Shown: piece by piece, positions 1 to 6,429 of the stretch | Layout of the letters: the number at the start of each line of letters is the position of its first letter | How positions within the stretch are numbered: position 1 is the stretch's first letter | Assembly (NCBI GenBank): GCA_028275265.1 | Contig: JAPWUZ010000039.1 | Coordinates: 1-13,684 of the forward strand | Origin: Armatimonadota bacterium | Lineage (GTDB): Bacteria; Armatimonadota; HRBIN16 | Direction of reading: 5' to 3' | DNA length: 13,684 nucleotides | Program-made: the position numbers and the translations under genes | Notes under the pieces: model-generated | Databases searched by the model: none | What the model saw: only the letters and a program-made list of their open reading frames with translations | What the model was told of the DNA's origin: nothing

Positions 1-83
1 GGGGTGTTCAATAAATCTGTCGGACACCCGCACGGTTTTCGGAGGTGACTGGACGTATGAGCACCGGCACGTAAAAACCTTGC
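1..83. other. Window edge downstream of the deacetylase gene; no gene seen
   Basis: No supportable coding region. An imperfect inverted repeat, GGGTGTTC at 2-9 against GGACACCC at 22-29 (one G-U pair, 12-base loop), lies about 55 bases past the stop codon of the minus-strand deacetylase gene. It has no T-run, so I do not call it a terminator. A GGAGGTGA-like stretch at 43-50 precedes an ATG, but that frame closes after five codons. Confidence 0.4.
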
Positions 84-773
84 CTATCGCGTGCGTCGCC
101 ATGCCCGCCATAATCGGTACAGCAGCCCGGTTGCGCCATCGCTGTAGGCAACGTGCACCCGCGGCAGGGTGAAAGGGTTGTCCTGAAGCCCCACCAGCCC
201 TTTGCGCACCGTGCACGCCGCCTGGTATCCCGCTTCTCGCACCATCTGCACAACGGCATCGTTGCAGTCGCCGTAGGGGTAGCAGAAGCTGATCACCCCC
301 GCGCCGGTCAGCTCCTCCAGTTCGCAGCGGCATTGTTCGATTTCGCGGCGGGCATCGTCGGGGGGCAGGTGCGTCAGATAAGGGTGCGTGAGCGTGTGCG
401 CGCCCACTTCCCATCCTGCTTGATGAAGTATCAGCAGGTGCTCGCGGCTCATGACGCGGTGGCGGTAGTCTTCCGTCCAGTCGGTTTCGCCGCCCAGCCG
501 CTGGCTGACGGCAAACACCGTGCCCGTCCATCCGTGTCTGCTCAGGATGGGCAGTGCATATTCATACACGCCGAGCAGGGCATCATCAAAGGTGAACACC
601 GCCGTGCGGCGCGGCAGCCGCTGATGGGGAAGATGTTCTGCCAGCTCTCGCAGTGGCATCACCCGAAAGCGCAGCCACTCCAGCATCCGGCACTGCCTTT
701 CCAAGCCCTGCGGGGAGACGTTCAGACGGCGACCCTTCTCGCCCACGTTGTGGTACATCAGGATGGCAATCAT
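84..773 (-). CDS. Polysaccharide deacetylase (NodB/CE4 family)
   Basis: Predicted metal-dependent deacetylase that removes N- or O-acetyl groups from a polysaccharide, 229 residues from the ATG used here. Visible CE4 motifs are TFDDA (Asp63-Asp64; the usual form is TFDDG, so the Gly is Ala here), the HxxxH metal site in GAHTLTHP (His126, His130), and a third motif YPYGD near residue 165. The N-terminus IAILMYHNV is typical of the family. No signal peptide or membrane segment is evident, so it probably acts in the cytoplasm or at its face, or is exported by another route. The ATG lies one base after the stop codon of the upstream glycosyltransferase, which implies translational coupling. An in-frame TTG at 782 would add three residues and overlap that gene. 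Context suggests it modifies a glycan made with the neighbouring GT4 enzyme; the substrate is unknown. Confidence 0.9.
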   Translation of the reverse strand: MIAILMYHNVGEKGRRLNVSPQGLERQCRMLEWLRFRVMPLRELAEHLPHQRLPRRTAVFTFDDALLGVYEYALPILSRHGWTGTVFAVSQRLGGETDWTEDYRHRVMSREHLLILHQAGWEVGAHTLTHPYLTHLPPDDARREIEQCRCELEELTGAGVISFCYPYGDCNDAVVQMVREAGYQAACTVRKGLVGLQDNPFTLPRVHVAYSDGATGLLYRLWRAWRRTR

Positions 774-774
774 C

Positions 775-1887
775 TCAGGCAATCAGGGCGCGGGCGTAGA
801 CGGATTCGACGTGCTGCACCATCTGCTCGGGGGTATAGTGCTGGCACACAAGGGTGCGTGCTGTCTCCCCAAGTCGGCTTCGCAGTTCTGCGCTGGCGAG
901 CAGTTCGTCGAGTGCGTGCGCGAGGGAGGTGACCGTGAAGTCCACCAGGATGCCGGTCTCCCCATCCCGTACCAGCTCGGGCAACCCGCCCACACGGGTG
1001 GCGATGACCGGTTTGCCCAGCGCCATCGCCTCCAGCGCCGCCAGCCCAAAAGTCTCAGACCGTGAAGGCATCACCACCACATCCACTGCCTGCATCAGCC
1101 GGGCGACATCGGTGCGCAGTCCGGTGAAGATAACATGGCGCTGCACCCCCAGCCCCCTCGCTTGTTGCTGGGTGTGTTGGGCGAACGCACTCTCGGCGCT
1201 GCCAACGAACAGCACATAGGCGTCGGGATGCAATCGCAGTACTTGAGGGAGAGCCTCCAGTAACAGGTCCTGCCCTTTGATAGGGGTCACTTTGGCGAAA
1301 ACCCCGATGATCTTACTGTGGAGTGGAAGTCCGAACTCGCTCCGAACCTCCTTGGGTGCATCCGCGTTCGCGCCATCCAGAGAGACGAAGTCGGTGGCGT
1401 TGTAGATGGTCTGTATCACGCTGGCGGGTACGCCGTATTCGATAAGCCAGCGTCGCACCGCATCGGAAACGGCAATAATCAGGTTGCCCATCCGCGACAA
1501 CCAGCGATAGGCAGGGTCGGAAGTGAACACGTGAACCGTGGAAACCACCGGCTTACGGGTAAGCAAGCCCAGCAGCAGACCGTAATAGGCGGCACGGGTG
1601 AGGTGGGTGTGGATGATATCTATCCGCTGTTTGCGCACCAGACGCACCAGATGCAGCAGCGTCATCGCTGCGCCCGCGCCACGCATGGGCAGCGGCAGAG
1701 TGTTTACGCCTGCGCGCTGCAGCTCTTCAGGAAGCCAGTTATGCGGTGGACAGACGGTGATTACATGATGTCCCTGCTGCTGGAGCATCCGGGAGAGGAG
1801 CACAAGGTGTCTCTCGGCACCAGATGTTGCCGAGCTGGAAACCACCTGCAAAATGCGCCACTTTTTAGACGAACCTTGCGCCTTCAT
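775..1887 (-). CDS. Glycosyltransferase family 4 (GT-B fold)
   Basis: Retaining GT-B glycosyltransferase, 370 residues, likely using a nucleotide-sugar to extend a surface polysaccharide or glycolipid at the cytoplasmic side of the inner membrane. The N-terminal Rossmann half carries VVSSSATSGAERHL, the family's Gly-rich acceptor-side loop. The C-terminal half has the GVFAKVTPIKGQDLLLEA signature and the donor-site EX7E motif (Glu278 and Glu286 in SETFGLAALEAM), followed by GKPVIATRVGGLPE. The frame extends 23 codons further upstream, but those residues look non-family and run back through the promoter at 1909-1938, so I place the start at the ATG at 1887. With a start point expected near 1902 the leader is only about 15 bases and shows no clear Shine-Dalgarno. 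It is followed immediately by the deacetylase gene, together forming a two-gene polysaccharide unit. The sugar specificity cannot be read from sequence. Confidence 0.92.
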   Translation of the reverse strand: MKAQGSSKKWRILQVVSSSATSGAERHLVLLSRMLQQQGHHVITVCPPHNWLPEELQRAGVNTLPLPMRGAGAAMTLLHLVRLVRKQRIDIIHTHLTRAAYYGLLLGLLTRKPVVSTVHVFTSDPAYRWLSRMGNLIIAVSDAVRRWLIEYGVPASVIQTIYNATDFVSLDGANADAPKEVRSEFGLPLHSKIIGVFAKVTPIKGQDLLLEALPQVLRLHPDAYVLFVGSAESAFAQHTQQQARGLGVQRHVIFTGLRTDVARLMQAVDVVVMPSRSETFGLAALEAMALGKPVIATRVGGLPELVRDGETGILVDFTVTSLAHALDELLASAELRSRLGETARTLVCQHYTPEQMVQHVESVYARALIA

Positions 1888-1908
1888 GGTTGGGTGTGCA
1901 TCTGTTGT

Positions 1909-1938
1909 ATTATATCCTGCCCGTCTGCTCGCAGGCAA
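1909..1938 (-). promoter_or_regulatory. Sigma70-type promoter for the glycosyltransferase-deacetylase pair
   Basis: On the minus strand TTGCCT (1933-1938) is separated by 18 bases from a perfect TATAAT (1909-1914), inside the only substantial gap in the left minus-strand block. The expected start point is near 1902, about 15 bases before the ATG at 1887. It makes the glycosyltransferase and deacetylase separable from the GH57-selA-HD-GYP genes upstream. Confidence 0.6.
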
Positions 1939-1952
1939 CCTGAGGGTATCTT

Positions 1953-2534
1953 TCAATCACACATCAGGTCGCATACCTGCAGAAACGCTTCCACCACCCG
2001 TGGGTCAAACTGTGTGCCCGCGCAGCGTTGGATCTCCGCCTTCGCCTCTTCCACGCCCAGAGGTTCCTTCCACGGCGCCCCATGCGTCAGGATGTCGTAT
2101 ACCTCCGCCACCGCGATGATACGCGCCCCAAGCGGTATCTGCTCACCTGCCAGTCCGTCCGGATAGCCGGTACCGTCCCAGCGCTCGTGGTGGTGTTTGA
2201 TGAGCGGCAGGGTAGGTTTCAACGCCTGCACCGCGCCCAGTATCTCCAGAGCAAGGGTGGCATGCTGGCGCATGATTTGAATCTCCTCTTCGCTCAAACT
2301 GCCCAGCTTACCCAGAATGCTGTCCGAAATCGCCACTTTGCCGATGTCATGCAGCTCTGCCGCACGGCGAAGCACCAGGAGTTCCTCGTCACTCATGCCC
2401 AGCTTCTCGCCGGTAGCCACCGCCAGAACGGCGACCCGTGCGCTGTGCAGGTCCGCGCCTTTTTCACGCATCGCCGCCACGCGCACCAGCGCTTTGACGG
2501 TATCGTTAATCGCCCGATTGACCGCATCGTGCAT
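1953..2534 (-). CDS. Stand-alone HD-GYP domain phosphohydrolase (possible c-di-GMP phosphodiesterase)
   Basis: A 193-residue protein made almost entirely of one HD-GYP domain, the family that linearises cyclic di-GMP at a di- or tri-metal centre. Visible elements are His30 (DLHSARV), HDIGK (His62-Asp63-Lys66), His91 (MRQHATLA), and HHHERWDGTGYPDG (His114-116, GYP at 123-125). No receiver, PAS or membrane domain is attached, so input must come from partners or expression. Two positions depart from the usual pattern. The Asp expected in the AVADVYDAL segment is Glu144, and the usual RPYR/K ligand-contact motif reads APWK (Ala153, Lys156), losing the Arg that normally contacts the nucleotide. 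It may therefore be weakly active or act on another phosphoester. The start is supported by AGGAGG at 2546-2551; the gene overlaps selA by 29 bases and ends 65 bases before the glycosyltransferase. Confidence 0.88.
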   Translation of the reverse strand: MHDAVNRAINDTVKALVRVAAMREKGADLHSARVAVLAVATGEKLGMSDEELLVLRRAAELHDIGKVAISDSILGKLGSLSEEEIQIMRQHATLALEILGAVQALKPTLPLIKHHHERWDGTGYPDGLAGEQIPLGARIIAVAEVYDILTHGAPWKEPLGVEEAKAEIQRCAGTQFDPRVVEAFLQVCDLMCD

Positions 2535-3969
2535 GGTTTGTCTTACCTCCTGTACACCGGACTACGGCACGATCGATAGCACGTACCAGCGCGTCCAGCT
2601 CGTCGTCCAGCAGGGTGCGGGGGTCTATAAGCACTTCCTCCTGTTCGATACGGACGAAGACGGCGGGTTCCTGCCAGCGCAGGGCGTGCGCCAGCTGCTG
2701 CGCACTTATCTCCGGCGAGCGCAGACAGACCAGCACCGTGCCCAGCTGTTGTCCGGGCAGGCTCCCACCACCCACTGCGGACAGCCCATCGCGCAGGCGG
2801 ACGGTTACCGTTCCTGATGGCAGGGTAGCCTGCAACCTTCGCCTCAGCCTGTTCGCCCGCCGCCTGACCTCACCGACAGACATCGCCAGTGTGCGCAGCA
2901 CAGGAATCTCGCGCTGCGCCTCATCCGGGTTCAGATACAGACGCAGAGTGGCTTCCAGCGCGGCAAGGGTCAGTTTGTCCACGCGCAGTGCGCGGTGCAG
3001 CGGGTGCTTGCGGATGCGCTGTACAACCTGCCGCCTGCCCAGAATGATACCCGCCTGCGGACCACCCAACAGCTTATCGCCACTGCAGGTGACGATATCG
3101 CACCCTGCCTGCACGCTTTCCTGCAGGGTAGGCTCGTGTTCCAGCCCGAACTGTGCGGTGTCCACCAGGCATCCGCTGCCCACATCGTCCAGCACAGCCA
3201 GCCCGTACCGGTGCGCCAGCGAAACCAGCTCCTCTGCGGACACCTCCTCGGTGAAGCCCACGATGCGGAAGTTGCTGGGGTGACAGCGTAACAGCAGGGC
3301 GGTATCCGACGTAATCGCCTGTTCATAGTCCGACAGGCGGGTGCGGTTGGTCGTGCCTACCTCAACCAGCTTTGCCCCGCTCTGGGCGATGATGTCGGGC
3401 ATTCGAAACGCTCCCCCGATTTCCACCAGCTGCCCGCGCGAGATGATAACCTCTTTCCCCTGCGCCAGCACGGTGACCGCAAGCAGCACCGCTCCTGCGT
3501 TGTTGTTCACAACGGTGGCGTCTTCTGCTCCCGTTAGACGGCACAACAGGTCGCGCACATGCTCGATACGGTCGCCGCGCTCACCGGTGTCGCGGTCGAC
3601 CTCCAGCATCGAGTGCCCCTGCGCCACCTCGGTAACTGCCCGCCGGGCAGCTTGCGCCAGCACAGCCCGCCCCAATCCGGTATGCAAAACCACCCCCGTG
3701 GCGTTGATGACGCGGCGCAAGGTGGGCGTCCGCCAGCACTCCACTGCCTGCAGTACCTCGCTCACGATGGAAGGCAGGTCGGTTGCGACAGCCGAGCCTT
3801 TCTGCAGATGCTCACGCAGTCGGTTCAATACCTCCCGCACACAGTCCACCACCAGCTGGCGCCCGTGTACGGCTATTGCATCCTGTACCCGCCTGTCCTG
3901 CAGCACGCGCGATACCGCGGGCAGCTGGCGCAAAGCGGCAGAGCTATCTCCCGTGCGTCCTCTCTCCAT
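2506..3969 (-). CDS. selA: L-seryl-tRNA(Sec) selenium transferase (selenocysteine synthase)
   Basis: PLP-dependent cytoplasmic enzyme that converts seryl-tRNA(Sec) to selenocysteyl-tRNA(Sec) using selenophosphate. At 487 residues it is full length for bacterial SelA. The N-terminal helical tRNA-binding region (LRQLPAVSRVL) is followed by the INATGVVLHTGLGRA segment, the VNNNAGAVLLA loop, and VLDDVGSGCLVD, the Asp-bearing cofactor-binding strand. The PLP lysine is Lys299 in SGDKLLGGPQAGI. It starts 8 bases after the GH57 stop and its 3' end overlaps the HD-GYP gene by 29 bases, so it is probably in one transcript with both. No selB, selD, tRNA(Sec) gene or selenoprotein is visible in the window, which is unusual because selA often sits beside selB. 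Identification is very firm. Confidence 0.97.
   Translation of the reverse strand: MERGRTGDSSAALRQLPAVSRVLQDRRVQDAIAVHGRQLVVDCVREVLNRLREHLQKGSAVATDLPSIVSEVLQAVECWRTPTLRRVINATGVVLHTGLGRAVLAQAARRAVTEVAQGHSMLEVDRDTGERGDRIEHVRDLLCRLTGAEDATVVNNNAGAVLLAVTVLAQGKEVIISRGQLVEIGGAFRMPDIIAQSGAKLVEVGTTNRTRLSDYEQAITSDTALLLRCHPSNFRIVGFTEEVSAEELVSLAHRYGLAVLDDVGSGCLVDTAQFGLEHEPTLQESVQAGCDIVTCSGDKLLGGPQAGIILGRRQVVQRIRKHPLHRALRVDKLTLAALEATLRLYLNPDEAQREIPVLRTLAMSVGEVRRRANRLRRRLQATLPSGTVTVRLRDGLSAVGGGSLPGQQLGTVLVCLRSPEISAQQLAHALRWQEPAVFVRIEQEEVLIDPRTLLDDELDALVRAIDRAVVRCTGGKTNHARCGQSGD
2546..2551 (-). promoter_or_regulatory. Ribosome-binding site of the HD-GYP gene, inside the selA 3' end
   Basis: AGGAGG on the minus strand, 11 bases before the ATG at 2534. 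It lies within the selA coding sequence and is what supports the overlapping start of the HD-GYP gene. Confidence 0.7.
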
Positions 3970-3977
3970 ACGTCATC

Positions 3978-5717
3978 TTATTCGTTCGGTGGAAACTCCA
4001 GTTGTGCCCACCATTTGGGCTCAACGTCTGGAAAGATATTGTCGCGCTCTTCCGCCTCGCCCAGCGCGCCCCATTCCTCGGGGGTAGGCTCCTCGCCACG
4101 CACCACTCGCTCCAGCAGGTTCACCAGCATCTGGAAGCGGTCGGCGTGCCACTGCGCGCGCAGTTCGGCGTAGTCTCGCGCCGACCAGGTGCTGATGAGA
4201 AACTGCCAGTCGGAGGACTGCAGCAGCAACAGCTCTCGGGCGATTTGTTTCAGGATGGTCTGCACCTTCGGGTTGTCGCCGTACTGGCGCGCCAGGCGCA
4301 CCATCTCCCGCTCGGCAGGATAGATACGCTTCCATGTCCACTCTGTCCACTCGTTCAGCCACACCCAGTGATAGCCGCCTTCTCCCCAAGAGCCTTCGGG
4401 CAGCTGCACCACCGTTTGCGGCGGATGAAGATGCAGGTATTTACCACAGGTAATGGGCTGGATTTCAGGGTGTGTTTCCATTCCCCTGCGCACCCAGTAT
4501 AGCCATTCGGGACCTTCAAACCACCAGTGTCCATACAGCTCGGTATCGTACATGGCGGTGATAATGCCGCTTTTGCCGGTGGACTGCACGTGTTCGCTGA
4601 GCACCTCGTGGGCGAGGTCGACGAAGTGTTTGGCGTGCTCCTGAATGCGCTCGAACGCCTTCGCCAGCTCGTAAGGCTGTTTTTTGCCCAGGTCATCCTT
4701 GGGACGGGAGATGCGCCAGTAACGCAAGCCGCCCGGCGGCTGCTTTTTGTGGAACTCCAGGTAGTACTCGTCGCCGGGGTAGCCGGAATCTGCGCTCCAC
4801 ACCTGCACGCCGGTGCGAGGGTCTCTGGTGAAAACGGCGACCGGCGGCTTGGGCTCACCGGACGAGTTCACCAGGTACACGTAATAGGGCGATTTCTCCG
4901 TATCCTCGGGGCGGTACTGCACACTGAACTGCTCCCACAGTTCACGCAGGGGTTTGAACCGCTCGGCGTATACGCCTATCGCTTCGCCGCCTTTGAGGAG
5001 GTGCGAGTCGATGAAGAAGTATTCGATGCCATTCTCCGCCAGAATCTCCTCTACGCCTTTGCGCAGCCAGGGTTCCGAAGGCTTGCCTTCGAAATCCACC
5101 GGGTAGTTCCAGCGATAACGCGGGCGATAGGCGCACTCCGGCAGCCAGAAGCCCCGCGGCGCCCTGCCGAACAGCCGCTTGTAGGTCTGCACGCCCTGCT
5201 TGATCTGCGCCTGCACCGCCTCATCGGTACCCAGCAGCGGCAAATAGCCGTGCGTGGCGGCGCTGGTCAAAATCTCGATGTGCCCCGCGTCCTGAAGGTC
5301 ACGGAACGCGCCGATGATGTCGGAGCGATACCTTTCCCGAAAATCGGTTAAAGTTTTAGTGAAAAACCGATACCAATACTCCGCCAGTGCCGCCATGCCC
5401 AGCTTCTTCTCGCTGAGAAACTCCTTGCGGTTTACCTCGGCAGCGGCGATTTTATCCTTGAGCCACGCCTCGAACTCCGCGGCGAAAGCGGGCTGCACCA
5501 GCTGCTCTGCCAGCACAGGGGTAATACCAATGGTGAACTGCGGTGAGATGCCTTCTTTGATCAGCCGGTAGCAGGTATTCAACAGGGGTATGTACGTCTC
5601 CGCGGCACTCTCCGACAGCCAGTCCATGCCATGCGGACTGCGCCCGTGTGCCAGCACGTACGGAATATGTGAATGCAGCACAAAAGCGAAATAACCAAGC
5701 GGTTTCGCGTTTTCCAA
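3978..5717 (-). CDS. GH57 family 1,4-alpha-glucan branching enzyme
   Basis: Predicted cytoplasmic enzyme that cuts alpha-1,4 glucan chains and rejoins them through alpha-1,6 bonds in glycogen synthesis, 579 residues. The conserved GH57 regions occur in order: HSHIPYV (His15, His17), ATHGYLPLL near 155, GFWLPECAY with the nucleophile Glu194, and YDTELYGHWWFEG with the acid Asp391. The C-terminal DWQFLISTWSARDYAELR stretch (about 502-520) is typical of the helical domain found in GH57 branching enzymes rather than GH57 amylases. Both catalytic residues are present, so it should be active. The start is a TTG preceded by AAGGAGG at 5727-5733 with 9 bases of spacing. The reading frame stays open a further 118 codons upstream, but that stretch crosses a promoter and enters the pncA gene and does not look like protein. 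It heads the selA/HD-GYP transcript. Confidence in GH57 is very high; the branching subtype is somewhat less certain. Confidence 0.92.
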   Translation of the reverse strand: MENAKPLGYFAFVLHSHIPYVLAHGRSPHGMDWLSESAAETYIPLLNTCYRLIKEGISPQFTIGITPVLAEQLVQPAFAAEFEAWLKDKIAAAEVNRKEFLSEKKLGMAALAEYWYRFFTKTLTDFRERYRSDIIGAFRDLQDAGHIEILTSAATHGYLPLLGTDEAVQAQIKQGVQTYKRLFGRAPRGFWLPECAYRPRYRWNYPVDFEGKPSEPWLRKGVEEILAENGIEYFFIDSHLLKGGEAIGVYAERFKPLRELWEQFSVQYRPEDTEKSPYYVYLVNSSGEPKPPVAVFTRDPRTGVQVWSADSGYPGDEYYLEFHKKQPPGGLRYWRISRPKDDLGKKQPYELAKAFERIQEHAKHFVDLAHEVLSEHVQSTGKSGIITAMYDTELYGHWWFEGPEWLYWVRRGMETHPEIQPITCGKYLHLHPPQTVVQLPEGSWGEGGYHWVWLNEWTEWTWKRIYPAEREMVRLARQYGDNPKVQTILKQIARELLLLQSSDWQFLISTWSARDYAELRAQWHADRFQMLVNLLERVVRGEEPTPEEWGALGEAEERDNIFPDVEPKWWAQLEFPPNE

Positions 5718-5726
5718 GTTGTCCAG

Positions 5727-5733
5727 CCTCCTT
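5727..5733 (-). promoter_or_regulatory. Ribosome-binding site that fixes a TTG start for the GH57 gene
   Basis: AAGGAGG on the minus strand, 9 bases before TTG at 5715-5717. No ATG or GTG in the same frame has comparable support, and the protein begins right before the conserved GYFAFVLHSHIPYV segment. Confidence 0.8.
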
Positions 5734-5756
5734 GCGTGTAGCCTGTGGTTGCTGAT

Positions 5757-5786
5757 AGCATAGCAGTTTTGCCGTGTGGATGTCAA
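5757..5786 (-). promoter_or_regulatory. Sigma70-type promoter of the GH57-selA-HD-GYP transcript
   Basis: On the minus strand a perfect TTGACA (5781-5786) is followed after 18 bases by TATGCT (5757-5762). The expected start point is near 5750, about 33 bases before the TTG start codon. The -35 hexamer is one arm of the palindrome at 5781-5793. Confidence 0.6.
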
Positions 5787-5793
5787 CTTGACA
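5781..5793. promoter_or_regulatory. Palindrome TGTCAA-C-TTGACA in the divergent GH57/pncA control region
   Basis: A perfect 13-bp inverted repeat with a single central base. Each arm is a consensus -35 hexamer, one reading toward GH57 (minus) and one toward pncA (plus). For pncA I find no convincing -10 at 16-18 bases; the nearest weak candidates need longer spacing. The site could be a shared -35 region or an operator whose occupation blocks both directions. Confidence 0.45.
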
Positions 5794-5844
5794 GAGTTGC
5801 ACACTACATAAGCAGTATGACACAATGATAAGGGAGGTGAGAAT

Positions 5845-6429
5845 ATGGCAGATACCGCTTTGCTGATAGTGGACGTCCAGAACGACTTCTGCCCGGGCGG
5901 CGCGTTGCCCGTGCCGGAGGGCGACAAGGTGGTGCCTGTACTGAACACCGCTATCGAACGTTTCCGGCAGGCGGGTGCTCCCGTCATCGCCTCGCGCGAC
6001 TGGCATCCCGAAAAGAGCACGCACTTTGCGGCGTACGGTGGACAGTGGCCGGTACACTGTGTGCAAAACACGCAGGGAGCGGCGTTTCACCCCGACTTAC
6101 GTCTGCCAGAGGATGCCATCATCGTGTCGAAAGGGATGGGCGAAAACGAGGACGCTTACTCCGCTTTTGACGCGCGGACGGAAGACGGCACGCCACTGGA
6201 GGAATTGCTGCGGAAACGGGGCGTCCGGAGGCTGTTGGTCGGAGGGCTGGCAACCGATTACTGCGTGCGCGCCTCGGTGCTGGGTGCGCTGCAGCGCGGG
6301 TTCGAAGTGCTGGTTCTAAAGGACGCGGTGCGTGGCGTGGACGTGCAGCCTGGCGACAGCGAGAAGGCACTGCAGGAGATGCAAAGCAAAGGTGCGAAGC
6401 TGGTGAGCCTTGAAGAGGTTTCACCGTAG
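5845..6429 (+). CDS. pncA: Nicotinamidase (isochorismatase-like hydrolase)
   Basis: Cytoplasmic cysteine hydrolase converting nicotinamide to nicotinate and ammonia for NAD salvage, 194 residues, a normal PncA length. The catalytic triad is visible as Asp10 (VDVQNDF), Lys96 (IVSKG) and Cys140 (GLATDYCVRAS). The metal site is Asp52 and His54 in SRDWHP, His60, and His71. This metal set and the ATDYCV motif favour nicotinamidase over other isochorismatase-family members. The start is well supported: GGAGGTGA at 5833-5840, 4 bases before the ATG. It is transcribed alone, divergently from GH57. Its TAG stop (6427-6429) directly abuts the stop of the convergent GGDEF gene, leaving no room for a terminator between them. 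Confidence 0.95.
   Translation: MADTALLIVDVQNDFCPGGALPVPEGDKVVPVLNTAIERFRQAGAPVIASRDWHPEKSTHFAAYGGQWPVHCVQNTQGAAFHPDLRLPEDAIIVSKGMGENEDAYSAFDARTEDGTPLEELLRKRGVRRLLVGGLATDYCVRASVLGALQRGFEVLVLKDAVRGVDVQPGDSEKALQEMQSKGAKLVSLEEVSP

Noticed and set aside
153..932. A 259-codon plus-strand open frame across the deacetylase and glycosyltransferase ends
   Set aside because: It crosses the junction of two identified genes on the other strand and is rich in Arg, His and Ala typical of antisense translation.
4527..5351. A 274-codon plus-strand open frame opposite the GH57 gene
   Set aside because: Antisense shadow of a firmly identified catalytic domain; no ribosome site or motif of its own.
5788..5826. 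A pncA promoter using TTGACA at 5788-5793
   Set aside because: No acceptable -10 lies 16-18 bases downstream; TATGAC needs 22 bases and CAGTAT matches poorly, so it was not called as a promoter.
5718..6071. An N-terminal extension of 118 codons on the GH57 protein
   Set aside because: It would run through the divergent promoter and into pncA, has no family similarity, and the TTG at 5717 has a strong, well-spaced ribosome site.
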